NCBI GenBank assembly: GCA_035294245.1
Contig: DATGLG010000003.1
Span: 10,810 to 74,809, forward strand
DNA from: DATGLG01 sp035294245
Lineage (GTDB): Bacteria > Pseudomonadota > Alphaproteobacteria > JACZXZ01
Direction of reading: 5' to 3'
DNA: 64,000 nucleotides
The position numbers and the translations under genes were made by a program. The notes beneath the pieces are model-generated. The model was not told where the DNA came from. It worked only from the letters and a program-made list of their open reading frames with translations, and searched no databases. Of this stretch, positions 16,152 through 24,188 are shown piece by piece; within the stretch, counting starts at the first letter, position 1; every line of letters begins with the position of its first letter.

Positions 16152-16637
16152 ATGCCTCGAGCGAAGACGATCGTTCTCAATATCAACGGGCAGCGCCGCC
16201 GGGGGACTTTTCCGGCGCATCGGACGCTGCTCGAGGCGCTTCGCGAGCTCGGCTATATCGACGTCAAGCGCGGCTGCGAGAAGGGCGATTGCGGCGCCTG
16301 TGCGGTCCTGATCGACGGCGAGGCGGCCGATAGCTGTCTGACGCTCGCCTGGACCGCGGAGGGACGGGCCATCATGACGGTGAGCGGGCTCGGCGGCGCC
16401 GATGCTCCGCATCCGTTGCAGGAGGCCTTCACGGCCCACGGGGCCGTGCAATGTGGCTACTGCACGCCGGGCCTCATCATCGCCAGCGAATCGCTGCTGC
16501 GCCAAACCGAAAACCCGACCGACGACGACATTCGGCGCGCGCTCAGCGGCAATCTCTGCCGCTGCACCGGCTACGCAAAGGTCTTCGAGGCGGTCAAGGA
16601 GGTGTCTCGCAGGCGCGCCGCCGGGGGCGAGAAATGA
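16152..16637 (+). CDS. Molybdenum hydroxylase, 2x[2Fe-2S] small subunit
   Basis: The iron-sulfur subunit that wires the Mo cofactor to FAD. The 161-residue product has the plant-ferredoxin-like cluster (Cys42, Cys47, Cys50, Cys62 in GCEKGDCGACAVLIDG and SCLTLAW) and the second cluster (Cys101, Cys104, Cys136, Cys138 in QCGYCTPG and NLCRCTGY). This is the usual CoxS/XdhC length. GGAGAG precedes ATG 16152, and its stop overlaps the large-subunit start (ATGA), so synthesis is coupled. Confidence 0.94.
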   Translation: MPRAKTIVLNINGQRRRGTFPAHRTLLEALRELGYIDVKRGCEKGDCGACAVLIDGEAADSCLTLAWTAEGRAIMTVSGLGGADAPHPLQEAFTAHGAVQCGYCTPGLIIASESLLRQTENPTDDDIRRALSGNLCRCTGYAKVFEAVKEVSRRRAAGGEK

Positions 16638-18973
16638 GCGAATTTGAGGCGCAGGCGCCCGCCAAGCCAAACGTGGCCTGGAAGCAGATCGGGCAACCCC
16701 TCGAGCGAACCGATGCCAGGGGCAAGGCCGAGGGGACGACACGATATGCCGGCGACTACACCATGCCGAATATGCTGCACGCCAAGGTCCTGCGCAGCAC
16801 ATTGGCAAGTGCGACCCTGCGCCGGTTGGATATGGGCAAGGCGCGCGCGCTCCCGGGCGTCGCTTGCGTCCTAACTGCAGCCGATCTGCCGGACCGCTTG
16901 GCGCCCACCGACATTCCCGGCCAGACGGGCCAGCAGCGACAGAAGACCGATCAGCAGATCCTGGCGCGTGACCGCATCCGCTATTTTGGCGAACCGCTGG
17001 CGCTGATCGCCGCCGAGACGAGCGACCTGGCAGAGCAGGCGCTGGCGCTTGCCGAGGTGGAGCTCGAGCCGCTTGCCGGCGTATTCGATCCGATCGAGGC
17101 CATGAAGCCGGGCGCGCCGGTCGTTCAAGGCGAGAACAACGTGGTCGCGGCGCAGAAGATTCGCAAGGGCGACCTCGCCAAGGGTTTTGCCGAGGCCGAC
17201 CTCGTGATCGAGAATGCCTTTCGAACGCAATTCATCGAGCACGCTTTTCTGGAGCCCGAGGTCGGCTTGGCCTGGATCGACGAGAACCGGGTCATCAACA
17301 TTCGGGTTTCGACCCAGGTCATCGAGCATTTCCGCTATGTCGCCGACGCCCTCGGCGTGCCGCACAACCGGGTGCGGATCATGGGTGCGCCGGTCGGCGG
17401 CGGCTTCGGGGGCAAGGAGGACGTGACCGTCGAGATCTATCTTGCGCTTCTCACGAGGGCGACGGGAAGGCCGGTGCGGCTTGAGTATTCCCGCGAGGAA
17501 TCGCTGGTGGGTCACGGCAAGCGCCACCCCTTCATCATGAGCTACCGGACCGGCGTGAGAAAGGACGGCCGCATCACCGCGCTCGAAGCCAAGTTCATCG
17601 CCGATGCCGGCGCCTATGTCTTCCTGAGCCCCTACGTGCTTCTTTACGCGGCGGTGGCGGCGCCCGGGCCATACCGTGTGGACAACCTGTTCGTGGACGC
17701 CAAGGCGGTCGCGACCAACAATATGTATACCAGCGCCTTTCGCGGCTTCGGCGCCGCTCAAGCCTGCATCGGCTACGAGCAGCAGATGGATGAGGTGGCC
17801 AAAGCCTTGGGCATGGACCGCTTGGAATTTCGGCGCCGAAACTACCTCCGGACCGGAGATAGGATTTCAACGGATGTTCCGATTCGCAGCGCCGTCTGGA
17901 CAGAGCGATGCGCAGAGCAGGCCTGGGCCGCCCTCGGAGAGGTTAGCAAGGCATCCGGGCCGATCAAGATCGGCCGGGGCATCGCCGCCTATCAGCAGAG
18001 CTATGGACGCATCACGTGGCTGCACGACACGTCCGAAGGCTGGGTGGGCGTCGAGGTGGACGGCACCGTCATCGTGCGCTCGGGCGTGACCGATATCGGC
18101 GCCGGGCAGGGTTCGGCGCTAGCGCAGATCGTCGCGGAGGTGCTTGGCGTCACGCTCAAGGATGTCGTCGTCTATAACAGCGATTCGGCGGTCACGCCCT
18201 TGGCCGGGACGACGACGGCGACCCGCGCGCTCTACATGACCGGAAACGCCATCAAGCTCGCGGCCGAGGCAGTTCGCGAGCGGCTTGTCGCCCGTGCCGC
18301 CAAGGCGCTCGGCGTCGAGCCGGATCAGGTCGAGATGATGTCCTCGAGAGTCTTCATCGCCGAGCATCCCGACAAATCGCTGTCGTTTTCCGATCTGGTG
18401 AAGCTCTGCGCGGCCGAAGGCATCCATCGATCGGAGCTCGCGATGTTTCGCGCGCCTTTCACCGACAGGATCGATCCAGAGACCGGCCGCGGCCAAGTCC
18501 ATCCCGACTATACCTTTGGCGCGCATGCCGTCGAGGTCGCGGTTGATACCGAGACTGGAGAGATCACGGTGCTGAAGAGCGTCGGTGCCCATGACGTGGG
18601 TCAGGCGATCAACCCGGCGGCGGTCGAGGGGCAGATCGAAGGCGGCGCCGTACAGGGTCAGGGCTATGCTCTGAGCGAAGAGCTGATTTATCGCGAGGGT
18701 CGCCTCATGACGCCGTCCTTCAGCGAGTATCTGATTCCGACGGCTATGGACGTGCCTCCCGTGCGAAGCATCATTCTCGAGTCACGGAGCGGCCTGGGAC
18801 CGTTCGGCGCCAAAGGCATTGGCGAACCGGCATTAACGGCAGTGGCCCCCGCCATCGCCAATGCGGTGGCGGATGCGATCGGCGTGCGGGTCTCCGATCT
18901 CCCGATCACGCCGGAGAAGGTGGTCAACGCCTTACGCCGGCAGCGCTCGAAAGATGGGCCGACCAGCCGCTAA
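16634..18973 (+). CDS. Molybdenum hydroxylase, Mo-cofactor large subunit
   Basis: The catalytic subunit, which hydroxylates a substrate (often an aromatic N-heterocycle, aldehyde or aroyl-CoA) with water as oxygen donor. The 779-residue product has the molybdopterin motif GAPVGGGFGGKED (251-263), SAFRGFG (367-373) and the catalytic Glu in GAKGIGEPAL (Glu731). The AFRGFG form resembles xanthine dehydrogenase and hydroxybenzoyl-CoA reductase more than form I CO dehydrogenase, which carries AYxCSFR. ATG 16634 overlaps the small-subunit stop. No maturation (CoxG/MobA-type) gene is adjacent. Substrate unknown. Confidence 0.92.
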   Translation: MSEFEAQAPAKPNVAWKQIGQPLERTDARGKAEGTTRYAGDYTMPNMLHAKVLRSTLASATLRRLDMGKARALPGVACVLTAADLPDRLAPTDIPGQTGQQRQKTDQQILARDRIRYFGEPLALIAAETSDLAEQALALAEVELEPLAGVFDPIEAMKPGAPVVQGENNVVAAQKIRKGDLAKGFAEADLVIENAFRTQFIEHAFLEPEVGLAWIDENRVINIRVSTQVIEHFRYVADALGVPHNRVRIMGAPVGGGFGGKEDVTVEIYLALLTRATGRPVRLEYSREESLVGHGKRHPFIMSYRTGVRKDGRITALEAKFIADAGAYVFLSPYVLLYAAVAAPGPYRVDNLFVDAKAVATNNMYTSAFRGFGAAQACIGYEQQMDEVAKALGMDRLEFRRRNYLRTGDRISTDVPIRSAVWTERCAEQAWAALGEVSKASGPIKIGRGIAAYQQSYGRITWLHDTSEGWVGVEVDGTVIVRSGVTDIGAGQGSALAQIVAEVLGVTLKDVVVYNSDSAVTPLAGTTTATRALYMTGNAIKLAAEAVRERLVARAAKALGVEPDQVEMMSSRVFIAEHPDKSLSFSDLVKLCAAEGIHRSELAMFRAPFTDRIDPETGRGQVHPDYTFGAHAVEVAVDTETGEITVLKSVGAHDVGQAINPAAVEGQIEGGAVQGQGYALSEELIYREGRLMTPSFSEYLIPTAMDVPPVRSIILESRSGLGPFGAKGIGEPALTAVAPAIANAVADAIGVRVSDLPITPEKVVNALRRQRSKDGPTSR

Positions 18974-19232
18974 ACCGCGGGCCTTTCAGGATCGGAGAGC
19001 TTTATTTCAATCGGCGCTGATACGCTTTGCCATGCATCGATTGCCGCTCGCCTTTCATGTGTCGGATCGCTGCACATGGCCGCATGTGATCCAGCGGGCG
19101 AACCTGTGACAAAATAATCTGCGCGGGGGCTTTGACTTTCGAGTCACGGCGAATAACATGTATTTCGTATAGATGTTTACGGTGGGCGGATGCATCTGAG
19201 CTGTTGAGCTTGCCGCCAAGGAGAAGCCTCGC

Positions 19233-19574
19233 ATGCCCTACATCGTCACCGAGGCCTGCATTAAGTGCAAATACATGGACTGCGTCGAGGTCTGCCCCGT
19301 CGACTGCTTTTACGAGGGGGAGAATATGCTCGTCATTCATCCTGACGAGTGCATCGACTGCGGAGTCTGTGAGCCCGAATGCCCTGCCGAGGCCATCGTG
19401 CCTGATCATGCCCCTGAGGGGCAAATGTGGGCGAAGCTCAACCGGGACCACGCGAACCAATGGCCGAACATAACGCGGAAAGGCACGCCTCCCGCCGATG
19501 CCGATCACTGGAAGAGTGTTCCGGGCAAATACGAGAAGTTCTTCTCCCCGAAGCCTGCGAAAGAGCCGGTGTGA
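19233..19574 (+). CDS. fdxA: Ferredoxin FdxA, [3Fe-4S][4Fe-4S] type
   Basis: A small cytosolic electron carrier. The 113-residue product begins MPYIVTEACIKCKYMDCVEVCPVDCFYEG, with one ferredoxin motif in which the second cluster Cys arrangement leaves a 3Fe-4S site. The second motif CIDCGVCEPECP supplies the 4Fe-4S cluster. The C-terminal extension (KLNRDHANQWPNIT and the following residues) is typical of the Azotobacter-type 7Fe ferredoxin. The ATG has AAGGAG upstream. It is monocistronic, 259 bases after the Mo hydroxylase operon. An imperfect TGACT-TTCG-AGTCA inverted repeat lies at about 19134-19147 in its promoter region. Confidence 0.95.
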   Translation: MPYIVTEACIKCKYMDCVEVCPVDCFYEGENMLVIHPDECIDCGVCEPECPAEAIVPDHAPEGQMWAKLNRDHANQWPNITRKGTPPADADHWKSVPGKYEKFFSPKPAKEPV

Positions 19575-19906
19575 CTGGCCGTATAAGCTTGGCAGAGCGG
19601 CGCCTTTGCCGTCGCCACTCCGGTTCGGCTGGCGTCTCTAGCCTTCGACAATCTTCCAGCGCGTCTCGCTGAAATGAAGGCCCCGTCACGATAAGCGAGC
19701 TGCTCTCCCGCCCCGAATGATCGGAGCGGCGTCTGACGAACCTGCAGGCCGGCGGTGAGTTGTTAGCCCAAACCGTTGCGGCCTCGATGCCAGTGGCGAT
19801 TGCGGCGATGCTGGGCTAGCAGCTTACGCATTCTTTGCGGGCCGCACATTAACTTGGTGGACAGAAAACGATCCCGTGGGACCGATTGATTGGCGCTCTG
19901 CGGCGC
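19575..19906. other. Non-coding gap, nothing recognised
   Basis: About 330 bases between the convergent fdxA and SPW-like genes. I see no credible coding frame, RNA gene or clear terminator with a T-run. Confidence 0.5.
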
Positions 19907-20257
19907 TCAATGCTCGGCACCGACCGGGCTTTTCGTCTCGGGACGATAGAGAACTGCCCAGAGAGCGAAGATCGCCACGGCAAGCCCAATCCAAAGCTCG
20001 ACCCAGAAAAGGACAAGCGCAGGAACCACCCAAGCCAGGTTTGCGACCGCTAGAGCGAGAAGAATCGCACCCAGCACCACATTCGTGCTGCTTTGCCAGC
20101 GCGAGAAGTCGCCACGTCGCGCGATGATGGCGAGCACGATCACGGCGATTCCTACGGCGATCAGAGACCAGCGGCCGGCCATGCCGCCGGGGCCCGAAAA
20201 GATGGCGATATAGCTCAACCACAACCCGGCCAGGACATTGACGAGGTTGGCGATCAT
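19907..20257 (-). CDS. SPW-repeat-like four-helix membrane protein
   Basis: A 116-residue inner-membrane protein with four hydrophobic helices arranged as two similar pairs: N-terminal NLVNVLAGLWLSYIAIF and a later VVLGAILLALAVANLAWV. This two-fold pattern with W and NL positions resembles the SPW-repeat family; the defining SPW triplet itself is degenerate here (IFSGPGG). ATG 20257 has an AGG-containing ribosome site 7 bases upstream. It follows the norB-linked small membrane gene by 15 bases, so it is probably the last gene of the nor operon. Function unknown. Confidence 0.65.
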   Translation of the reverse strand: MIANLVNVLAGLWLSYIAIFSGPGGMAGRWSLIAVGIAVIVLAIIARRGDFSRWQSSTNVVLGAILLALAVANLAWVVPALVLFWVELWIGLAVAIFALWAVLYRPETKSPVGAEH

Positions 20258-20272
20258 GCTGCACCTCATTCC

Positions 20273-20551
20273 TCAATGCATGCGTCCGAGAAAACGCCAC
20301 GTCACAGGCGGGATGCCCAGGTAAGCCAAGGTGCTTGCCGCGATAAAGGCCTTCCAAAACATCGCGAGAGGCGTGAAGGCGATTACGACGAGGGCAAGGG
20401 CGCACTGGATCCCATAGCAGGCAAACCCCGCATGAAGGATGGCCCGGCGTTGCGACAGCTTGCCGGCCCCATAGAGGATGCCGTATGCGCCCGCCAGCAG
20501 CACGAAAAGCCCCAGGAGGAGCGCCGTCTCGAGCAGCTCGACGCCGATCAT
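20273..20551 (-). CDS. nor-operon small membrane protein, unknown function
   Basis: A 92-residue, three-helix membrane protein (about residues 5-28, 40-62 and 66-84). Its ATG overlaps the norB stop (ATGA), so it is translationally coupled to NO reductase. It carries no haem-binding or metal motif that I can see, and it does not look like NorE, NorD or NorQ. An accessory or assembly role for the NOR complex is inferred only from coupling. Confidence 0.7.
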   Translation of the reverse strand: MIGVELLETALLLGLFVLLAGAYGILYGAGKLSQRRAILHAGFACYGIQCALALVVIAFTPLAMFWKAFIAASTLAYLGIPPVTWRFLGRMH

Positions 20552-21942
20552 GCCGTTACCGTTGCGCCTGTCTCGACAGCGACCCGCCTCCCAATGGTCA
20601 AGAAATCATAGACGAGGACAACATAGCCCAGCGCGAAGATCAGGCCGAAGATGAAGCGGGCGACCATGCTGTCTACAAACCAGGGACTCTCCTGACCGGA
20701 AATGAATGCCTGCAGCGTCGAGCCCCCGATGGCCCGCTCTATGAAAGCTTGGCTGAAGCCGGCCACGAGCAGCGTGCCCACCATGCCGATCAGGCCGACG
20801 TTGAGGGCGGCAAAGGCCCATTTCCAACGCGCGCCGTTCACCAATGTCGCCTTCCGTGACTTCTGCAATACGAGATAGATGACAGAGATGACCCCGCAAG
20901 CATAGGCACCCCAAAAGGCGAAGTGCCCGTGCGAAACCGTCCACTGCGTGCCATGCGCATAAAGGTTGACCTGGGGAAGCGTGATCATGAAACCCCATAC
21001 CCCAGCGCCGATAAAATTCCCGAAAGCCTCGGCCATCATCCAGTAAAAGGCAGGCTTGTTCGTCGTCTTCATGTGATGAGTGCCGGCATCATAGACGGCA
21101 TGGACGACCATGCCCAAGAGCGGCAGCGGCTCGAAGGCGGAGAAGAAGCCACCGACTGCCAACCAGTATTTCGGCGTCCCGATCCAGAAATAGTGGTGTC
21201 CAAGGCCCAGAATGCCCGTGCCGAGCACGAGCGCCACCTCGATGTAAAGCCAGGCCTCGACGATGCGCCGCGAGGTGCCGAGAAGCTGCATGAGCGCAAG
21301 GGCCATGATGCAGCCGATGAGAACCTCCCAGGTCGCTTCGACCCAGAGATGAACCAGCCACCACCACCAATAGAGATCGACCGACATGTTGTCGATCGCC
21401 GGAAAGGCATCGAGGTAGAGAACGATGAGCGGAACGAGGTCGACAATCAGCACGACCATGATTCCGGTGATCTTCTTCGCCTTGAGCGCGGTTCCGATCA
21501 CATTCCATGCAAATACGGCCATCACGACGACAACCCCGACCGCGGCCCATCGGGGCGCCTCGACATATTTGCGTCCCTGCTGGACGAGCCATAGACCGGC
21601 CGTGTCACTGCCGCCATACTGCACGACAATGAAAACAATCGCGACCACCGCGACCACGGCACAGAAGATCCAGAATAATATTTCCGCGGCCGGAATGCCC
21701 ACGGGCTCCATGCCGAACTCCTCCGGCAAGAACCAATAGATCGCGCCCATGAAGCCCATGAGCAGCCAAATCACCAGCGTATCGATATGCAGGATCTTCG
21801 CGATATTGAAATGCAACAGGCCGAACAGGAAATCCGGGTTGATGTAGTAGTAGGCCGACATCAGTCCGGCGATGATCATGATGCCGAAAAGGGTGACAGC
21901 GGCGGCGAAATATTTGAGCGCAAGCCGTTGGGAGCGGTACAT
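20548..21942 (-). CDS. norB: Nitric oxide reductase large subunit (cNOR)
   Basis: The membrane subunit that reduces two NO to N2O at a haem b3-FeB centre. The 464-residue product has about twelve helices. Its ligand positions fit cNOR: low-spin haem His52 (LHIDTL) and His340; FeB ligands His198 (VHLWVEATWE) and His249/His250 (GLGHHYFWIG); haem b3 His338 (SHGHFAFWGAY); and active-site glutamates Glu202 and Glu271 (AFEPLPLLG). Length and the lack of a fused quinol-oxidase N-terminal extension indicate the cytochrome c-dependent type, consistent with norC 12 bases upstream. norD and norQ, usually needed for activation, are not in this window. Confidence 0.95.
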   Translation of the reverse strand: MYRSQRLALKYFAAAVTLFGIMIIAGLMSAYYYINPDFLFGLLHFNIAKILHIDTLVIWLLMGFMGAIYWFLPEEFGMEPVGIPAAEILFWIFCAVVAVVAIVFIVVQYGGSDTAGLWLVQQGRKYVEAPRWAAVGVVVVMAVFAWNVIGTALKAKKITGIMVVLIVDLVPLIVLYLDAFPAIDNMSVDLYWWWWLVHLWVEATWEVLIGCIMALALMQLLGTSRRIVEAWLYIEVALVLGTGILGLGHHYFWIGTPKYWLAVGGFFSAFEPLPLLGMVVHAVYDAGTHHMKTTNKPAFYWMMAEAFGNFIGAGVWGFMITLPQVNLYAHGTQWTVSHGHFAFWGAYACGVISVIYLVLQKSRKATLVNGARWKWAFAALNVGLIGMVGTLLVAGFSQAFIERAIGGSTLQAFISGQESPWFVDSMVARFIFGLIFALGYVVLVYDFLTIGRRVAVETGATVTA

Positions 21943-21954
21943 CGCGGCGGCCTC

Positions 21955-22548
21955 CTATTGCTGCGTCTGGGCCAGGCCGAAGTTGGCCGGGAAACCATTA
22001 GCGTCGATCGCCGACATCCACTTGAGATAGGCCACCACGCTCTCTGCTTCCGCTCGAGAGAGGTCGAGCTGCGGCATGGTGCGTGCCCAGGTGCGATACT
22101 TCACGGGATCCATCAGGAACCGAACCATGGCCTCCTCGCGCGTGCTGGCGCCCGTGATGCTCTGCCACGCTTCCCACGCAGGATCGAGCCAGGCCTTGGT
22201 CAAGTCCGGCCCATAATAGGCGCCGTTCCCGAAGAAGGTATGGCAGTCCATGCAGGCACGGCTTTGAATGACGAGCTTGCCTTTATTGATCAGCGCTGCG
22301 GCCTCCTTCTCGGTAACCTCGCGCCCAAATAACGGCGAGTCGCCGCCGATCGTCGGCACGTCGATACCGCGCTTCTCGTCGAACTGATAGCCGATCTTCT
22401 TGTTGATGACGGCATATGGCGGGACGTGGGAGCCGCCGACACTGATGTCCGCAAGGCTGTCGACCGTCAGCATGATCAGCACGATGCTCATCACGACGAT
22501 CGTGCTTACCGCGCCGGCGCGCCAGAAGGCTGGGTCACTATACTGCAT
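21955..22548 (-). CDS. norC: Nitric oxide reductase cytochrome c subunit
   Basis: A membrane-anchored monohaem cytochrome c that donates electrons to NorB. The 197-residue product has one N-terminal transmembrane helix (about 12-32), the haem motif CMDCH (Cys99, Cys102, His103) and a candidate distal Met in ARTMPQLDLS. The YFGPDLT-like segment (YYGPDLTKAW) is typical of NorC. ATG 22548 is preferred because the membrane anchor begins about ten residues later; the frame is open back to 22590. It is the first gene of a norC-norB-small protein-SPW operon. Confidence 0.94.
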   Translation of the reverse strand: MQYSDPAFWRAGAVSTIVVMSIVLIMLTVDSLADISVGGSHVPPYAVINKKIGYQFDEKRGIDVPTIGGDSPLFGREVTEKEAAALINKGKLVIQSRACMDCHTFFGNGAYYGPDLTKAWLDPAWEAWQSITGASTREEAMVRFLMDPVKYRTWARTMPQLDLSRAEAESVVAYLKWMSAIDANGFPANFGLAQTQQ

Positions 22549-22880
22549 ATGGTAGCCCCCACGTGGCTGTGGCACTCTCGTGCCCTTCAATTTACCACGA
22601 CGCTCGTACGGGACGTTACGCCCAATTGTCCTCTCTCGAGGCTAACCGATGAGGATTACATATGTTATGGCGCAAACATCAGCTCTATCCTTAGGGCTCC
22701 GCACGCGACCGGCGACCTTGCGCTGAGCGATCTGCGCGCCAACGGGCATCGGTGTCCTTTATGTCCGCCAAGCATCGAGATCGCGCCGCTTATCCACGGC
22801 GCAGAGTACGAGAGGGTCGCCAACGCATCGGCACCGAGGGCGCAATGCTGAGAATGGCCCCGGGGCAAGCCACCACCCGA
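22549..22880. other. norC upstream region, no gene
   Basis: About 330 bases between the CBS-protein stop and norC. It must hold the norCB promoter if the genes are not read through from sdh. I see no good TTGAT-N4-ATCAA box. A short ACATATGT palindrome lies at about 22658-22665. No coding frame is convincing. Confidence 0.45.
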
Positions 22881-23333
22881 TCAGTGATATCCTATGCACA
22901 TCACATAGTCGCGGAGGAATTCCACGTCATTTGCGGTATCTACCAGAAGAGCCTGCAAGGCATCTCGTGCATTGATTATGCCGACTGGCCGCGACTGGCT
23001 ATCAATAATGGGGATGTGCCGCAGGCCGTACTGCTTCATCTTGCTCCATACCGAGCTCACATGATCGTCGGGGCGGCAAGAAATGACGTGTTGCGTCATG
23101 GCCGCCGCTGTGGTGTCCCTGCATGCCTGCCCTTGACAATGCGTGATCCGCCGCACGACATCCGCTTTTGTGATGACGCCGACGGCCTTCCCGGATGGAT
23201 CGCAAACCACAATGAGCTCAGCCTGCGAGTCGGAGAGTGCCCGCGCCGCATCGATGAGCAGGGATTCGGTTCCAACCGTCTTCAGCCGCTTCTGCGCTGC
23301 GGCCAACAGCTCGCTGACAAACATCTTTACCAT
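22881..23333 (-). CDS. Tandem CBS-domain protein
   Basis: A 150-residue protein made of one Bateman pair: CBS1 about residues 14-66 (IVVCDPSGKAVGVITKADVVRRI) and CBS2 about 77-135 (HIPIIDSQSRPVGIINARDALQALL). Such stand-alone pairs bind adenine nucleotides and often act as energy or redox-linked regulators of partner enzymes. It lies 36 bases downstream of sdhD, in the same direction. A second, unlinked CBS-pair gene of similar size is at 38267. The partner is unknown. Confidence 0.88.
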   Translation of the reverse strand: MVKMFVSELLAAAQKRLKTVGTESLLIDAARALSDSQAELIVVCDPSGKAVGVITKADVVRRITHCQGQACRDTTAAAMTQHVISCRPDDHVSSVWSKMKQYGLRHIPIIDSQSRPVGIINARDALQALLVDTANDVEFLRDYVMCIGYH

Positions 23334-23369
23334 CTGTCCTTAGAATGACCCCGGCCTCTCACCGGCGGC

Positions 23370-23759
23370 TCAAGGGCCGAAGCCGATGCGTAAGACGGCA
23401 AGAATGCCGGCGGCGGCCAACCCGAAGCAGGCAAGCCGCATCAGGACCAGGGCCGAAATTTTCATCGCCGAATGGACGTAATCCTCGATAATCACCTGCA
23501 ACCCAAGCGCTGCGCGATAGAAGAGAGCGACCAGCAGAAGCACCATCATCAGCGCGGATAGCGGGCTCCTGAGCCAGGTGACCACGGCGGCGTAGTCGTC
23601 GCTTTTGCTGTGCGCAATGATGGCGACGGAAAGCCACAGCGTCAGCGGCACGAGGGCGACCGCTGTCACGCGCTCCCGCCACCAATTCTCGACGCCTTCC
23701 TTGGCCGAGCCAAGCCCGCGAGCCTGGCTGAGCCGAGGCCGCATATCCTTTCCAGCCAT
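23370..23759 (-). CDS. sdhD: Succinate dehydrogenase membrane anchor SdhD, axial-His position altered
   Basis: One of two membrane anchors of a complex II-type enzyme. About 129 residues with three hydrophobic helices and the SdhD signature GLQVIIEDYVH. The residue eleven before the Asp of that signature, where the haem b-ligating His of SdhD normally sits (equivalent to E. coli His71), is Arg (codon CGC at 23514-23516, residue 82). A GTG at 23768 overlapping the sdhC stop is an alternative start. Codon and context look normal, so this is a substitution and not a frameshift. The enzyme may therefore bind haem differently or not at all. Confidence 0.82.
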   Translation of the reverse strand: MAGKDMRPRLSQARGLGSAKEGVENWWRERVTAVALVPLTLWLSVAIIAHSKSDDYAAVVTWLRSPLSALMMVLLLVALFYRAALGLQVIIEDYVHSAMKISALVLMRLACFGLAAAGILAVLRIGFGP

Positions 23760-23764
23760 CGGCC

Positions 23765-24166
23765 TCACCCCACCATGAAGAGACCCGCGACCCAGGCCGC
23801 GACCGTCAGAACGACGCTTGCAGCGACTACGGCCCAGCCGGACGCGTAGATCGCCGCGAGCTCGAAGCCGTATCCGGCATCCCAGACCAGGTGTCGGATA
23901 CTACCGCAGAGATGCAGGAAGAAGGAGAAGGTGACAGCAAGCAGCACGATCCGGCCGAGCACGGATGTCAACAGGTTGTGCGCAATCGCATAAGTCTCGG
24001 GGCCCGCGGCCACGGCAAGCAGCCATAGGACCAGTCCGACCGCGGCGACGCTCATGACGACGCCGCTGATACGGTTCGCGATCGAGAGAACCGAAGTCAG
24101 TTGGGGGCGATAAATCTGGATGTTCGGAGATTGCGGTCTCCGCCGCTCGTTCATGGGGTCCGGCAT
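23765..24166 (-). CDS. sdhC: Succinate dehydrogenase cytochrome b556 anchor SdhC
   Basis: Membrane anchor with three helices. The 133-residue product shows the SdhC N-terminus (RPQSPNIQIYRPQLTSVLSIANRISG), including the Ser/Arg quinone-site region, and HLCGSIRHLVWD (His85, His92). The second His corresponds to the haem b ligand. GGAGGG precedes ATG 24166. It lies 22 bases after sdhB and overlaps sdhD. The order sdhB-sdhC-sdhD without sdhA is unusual. Confidence 0.9.
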   Translation of the reverse strand: MPDPMNERRRPQSPNIQIYRPQLTSVLSIANRISGVVMSVAAVGLVLWLLAVAAGPETYAIAHNLLTSVLGRIVLLAVTFSFFLHLCGSIRHLVWDAGYGFELAAIYASGWAVVAASVVLTVAAWVAGLFMVG

Positions 24167-24188
24167 GGTTGCCCTCCATTCCTGCATT

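Noticed and set aside
19134..19147. TGACT-TTCG-AGTCA inverted repeat upstream of fdxA as an FNR box
   Set aside because: The arms do not have TTGAN/NTCAA phasing (arm spacing differs), so it is only noted as a short inverted repeat.
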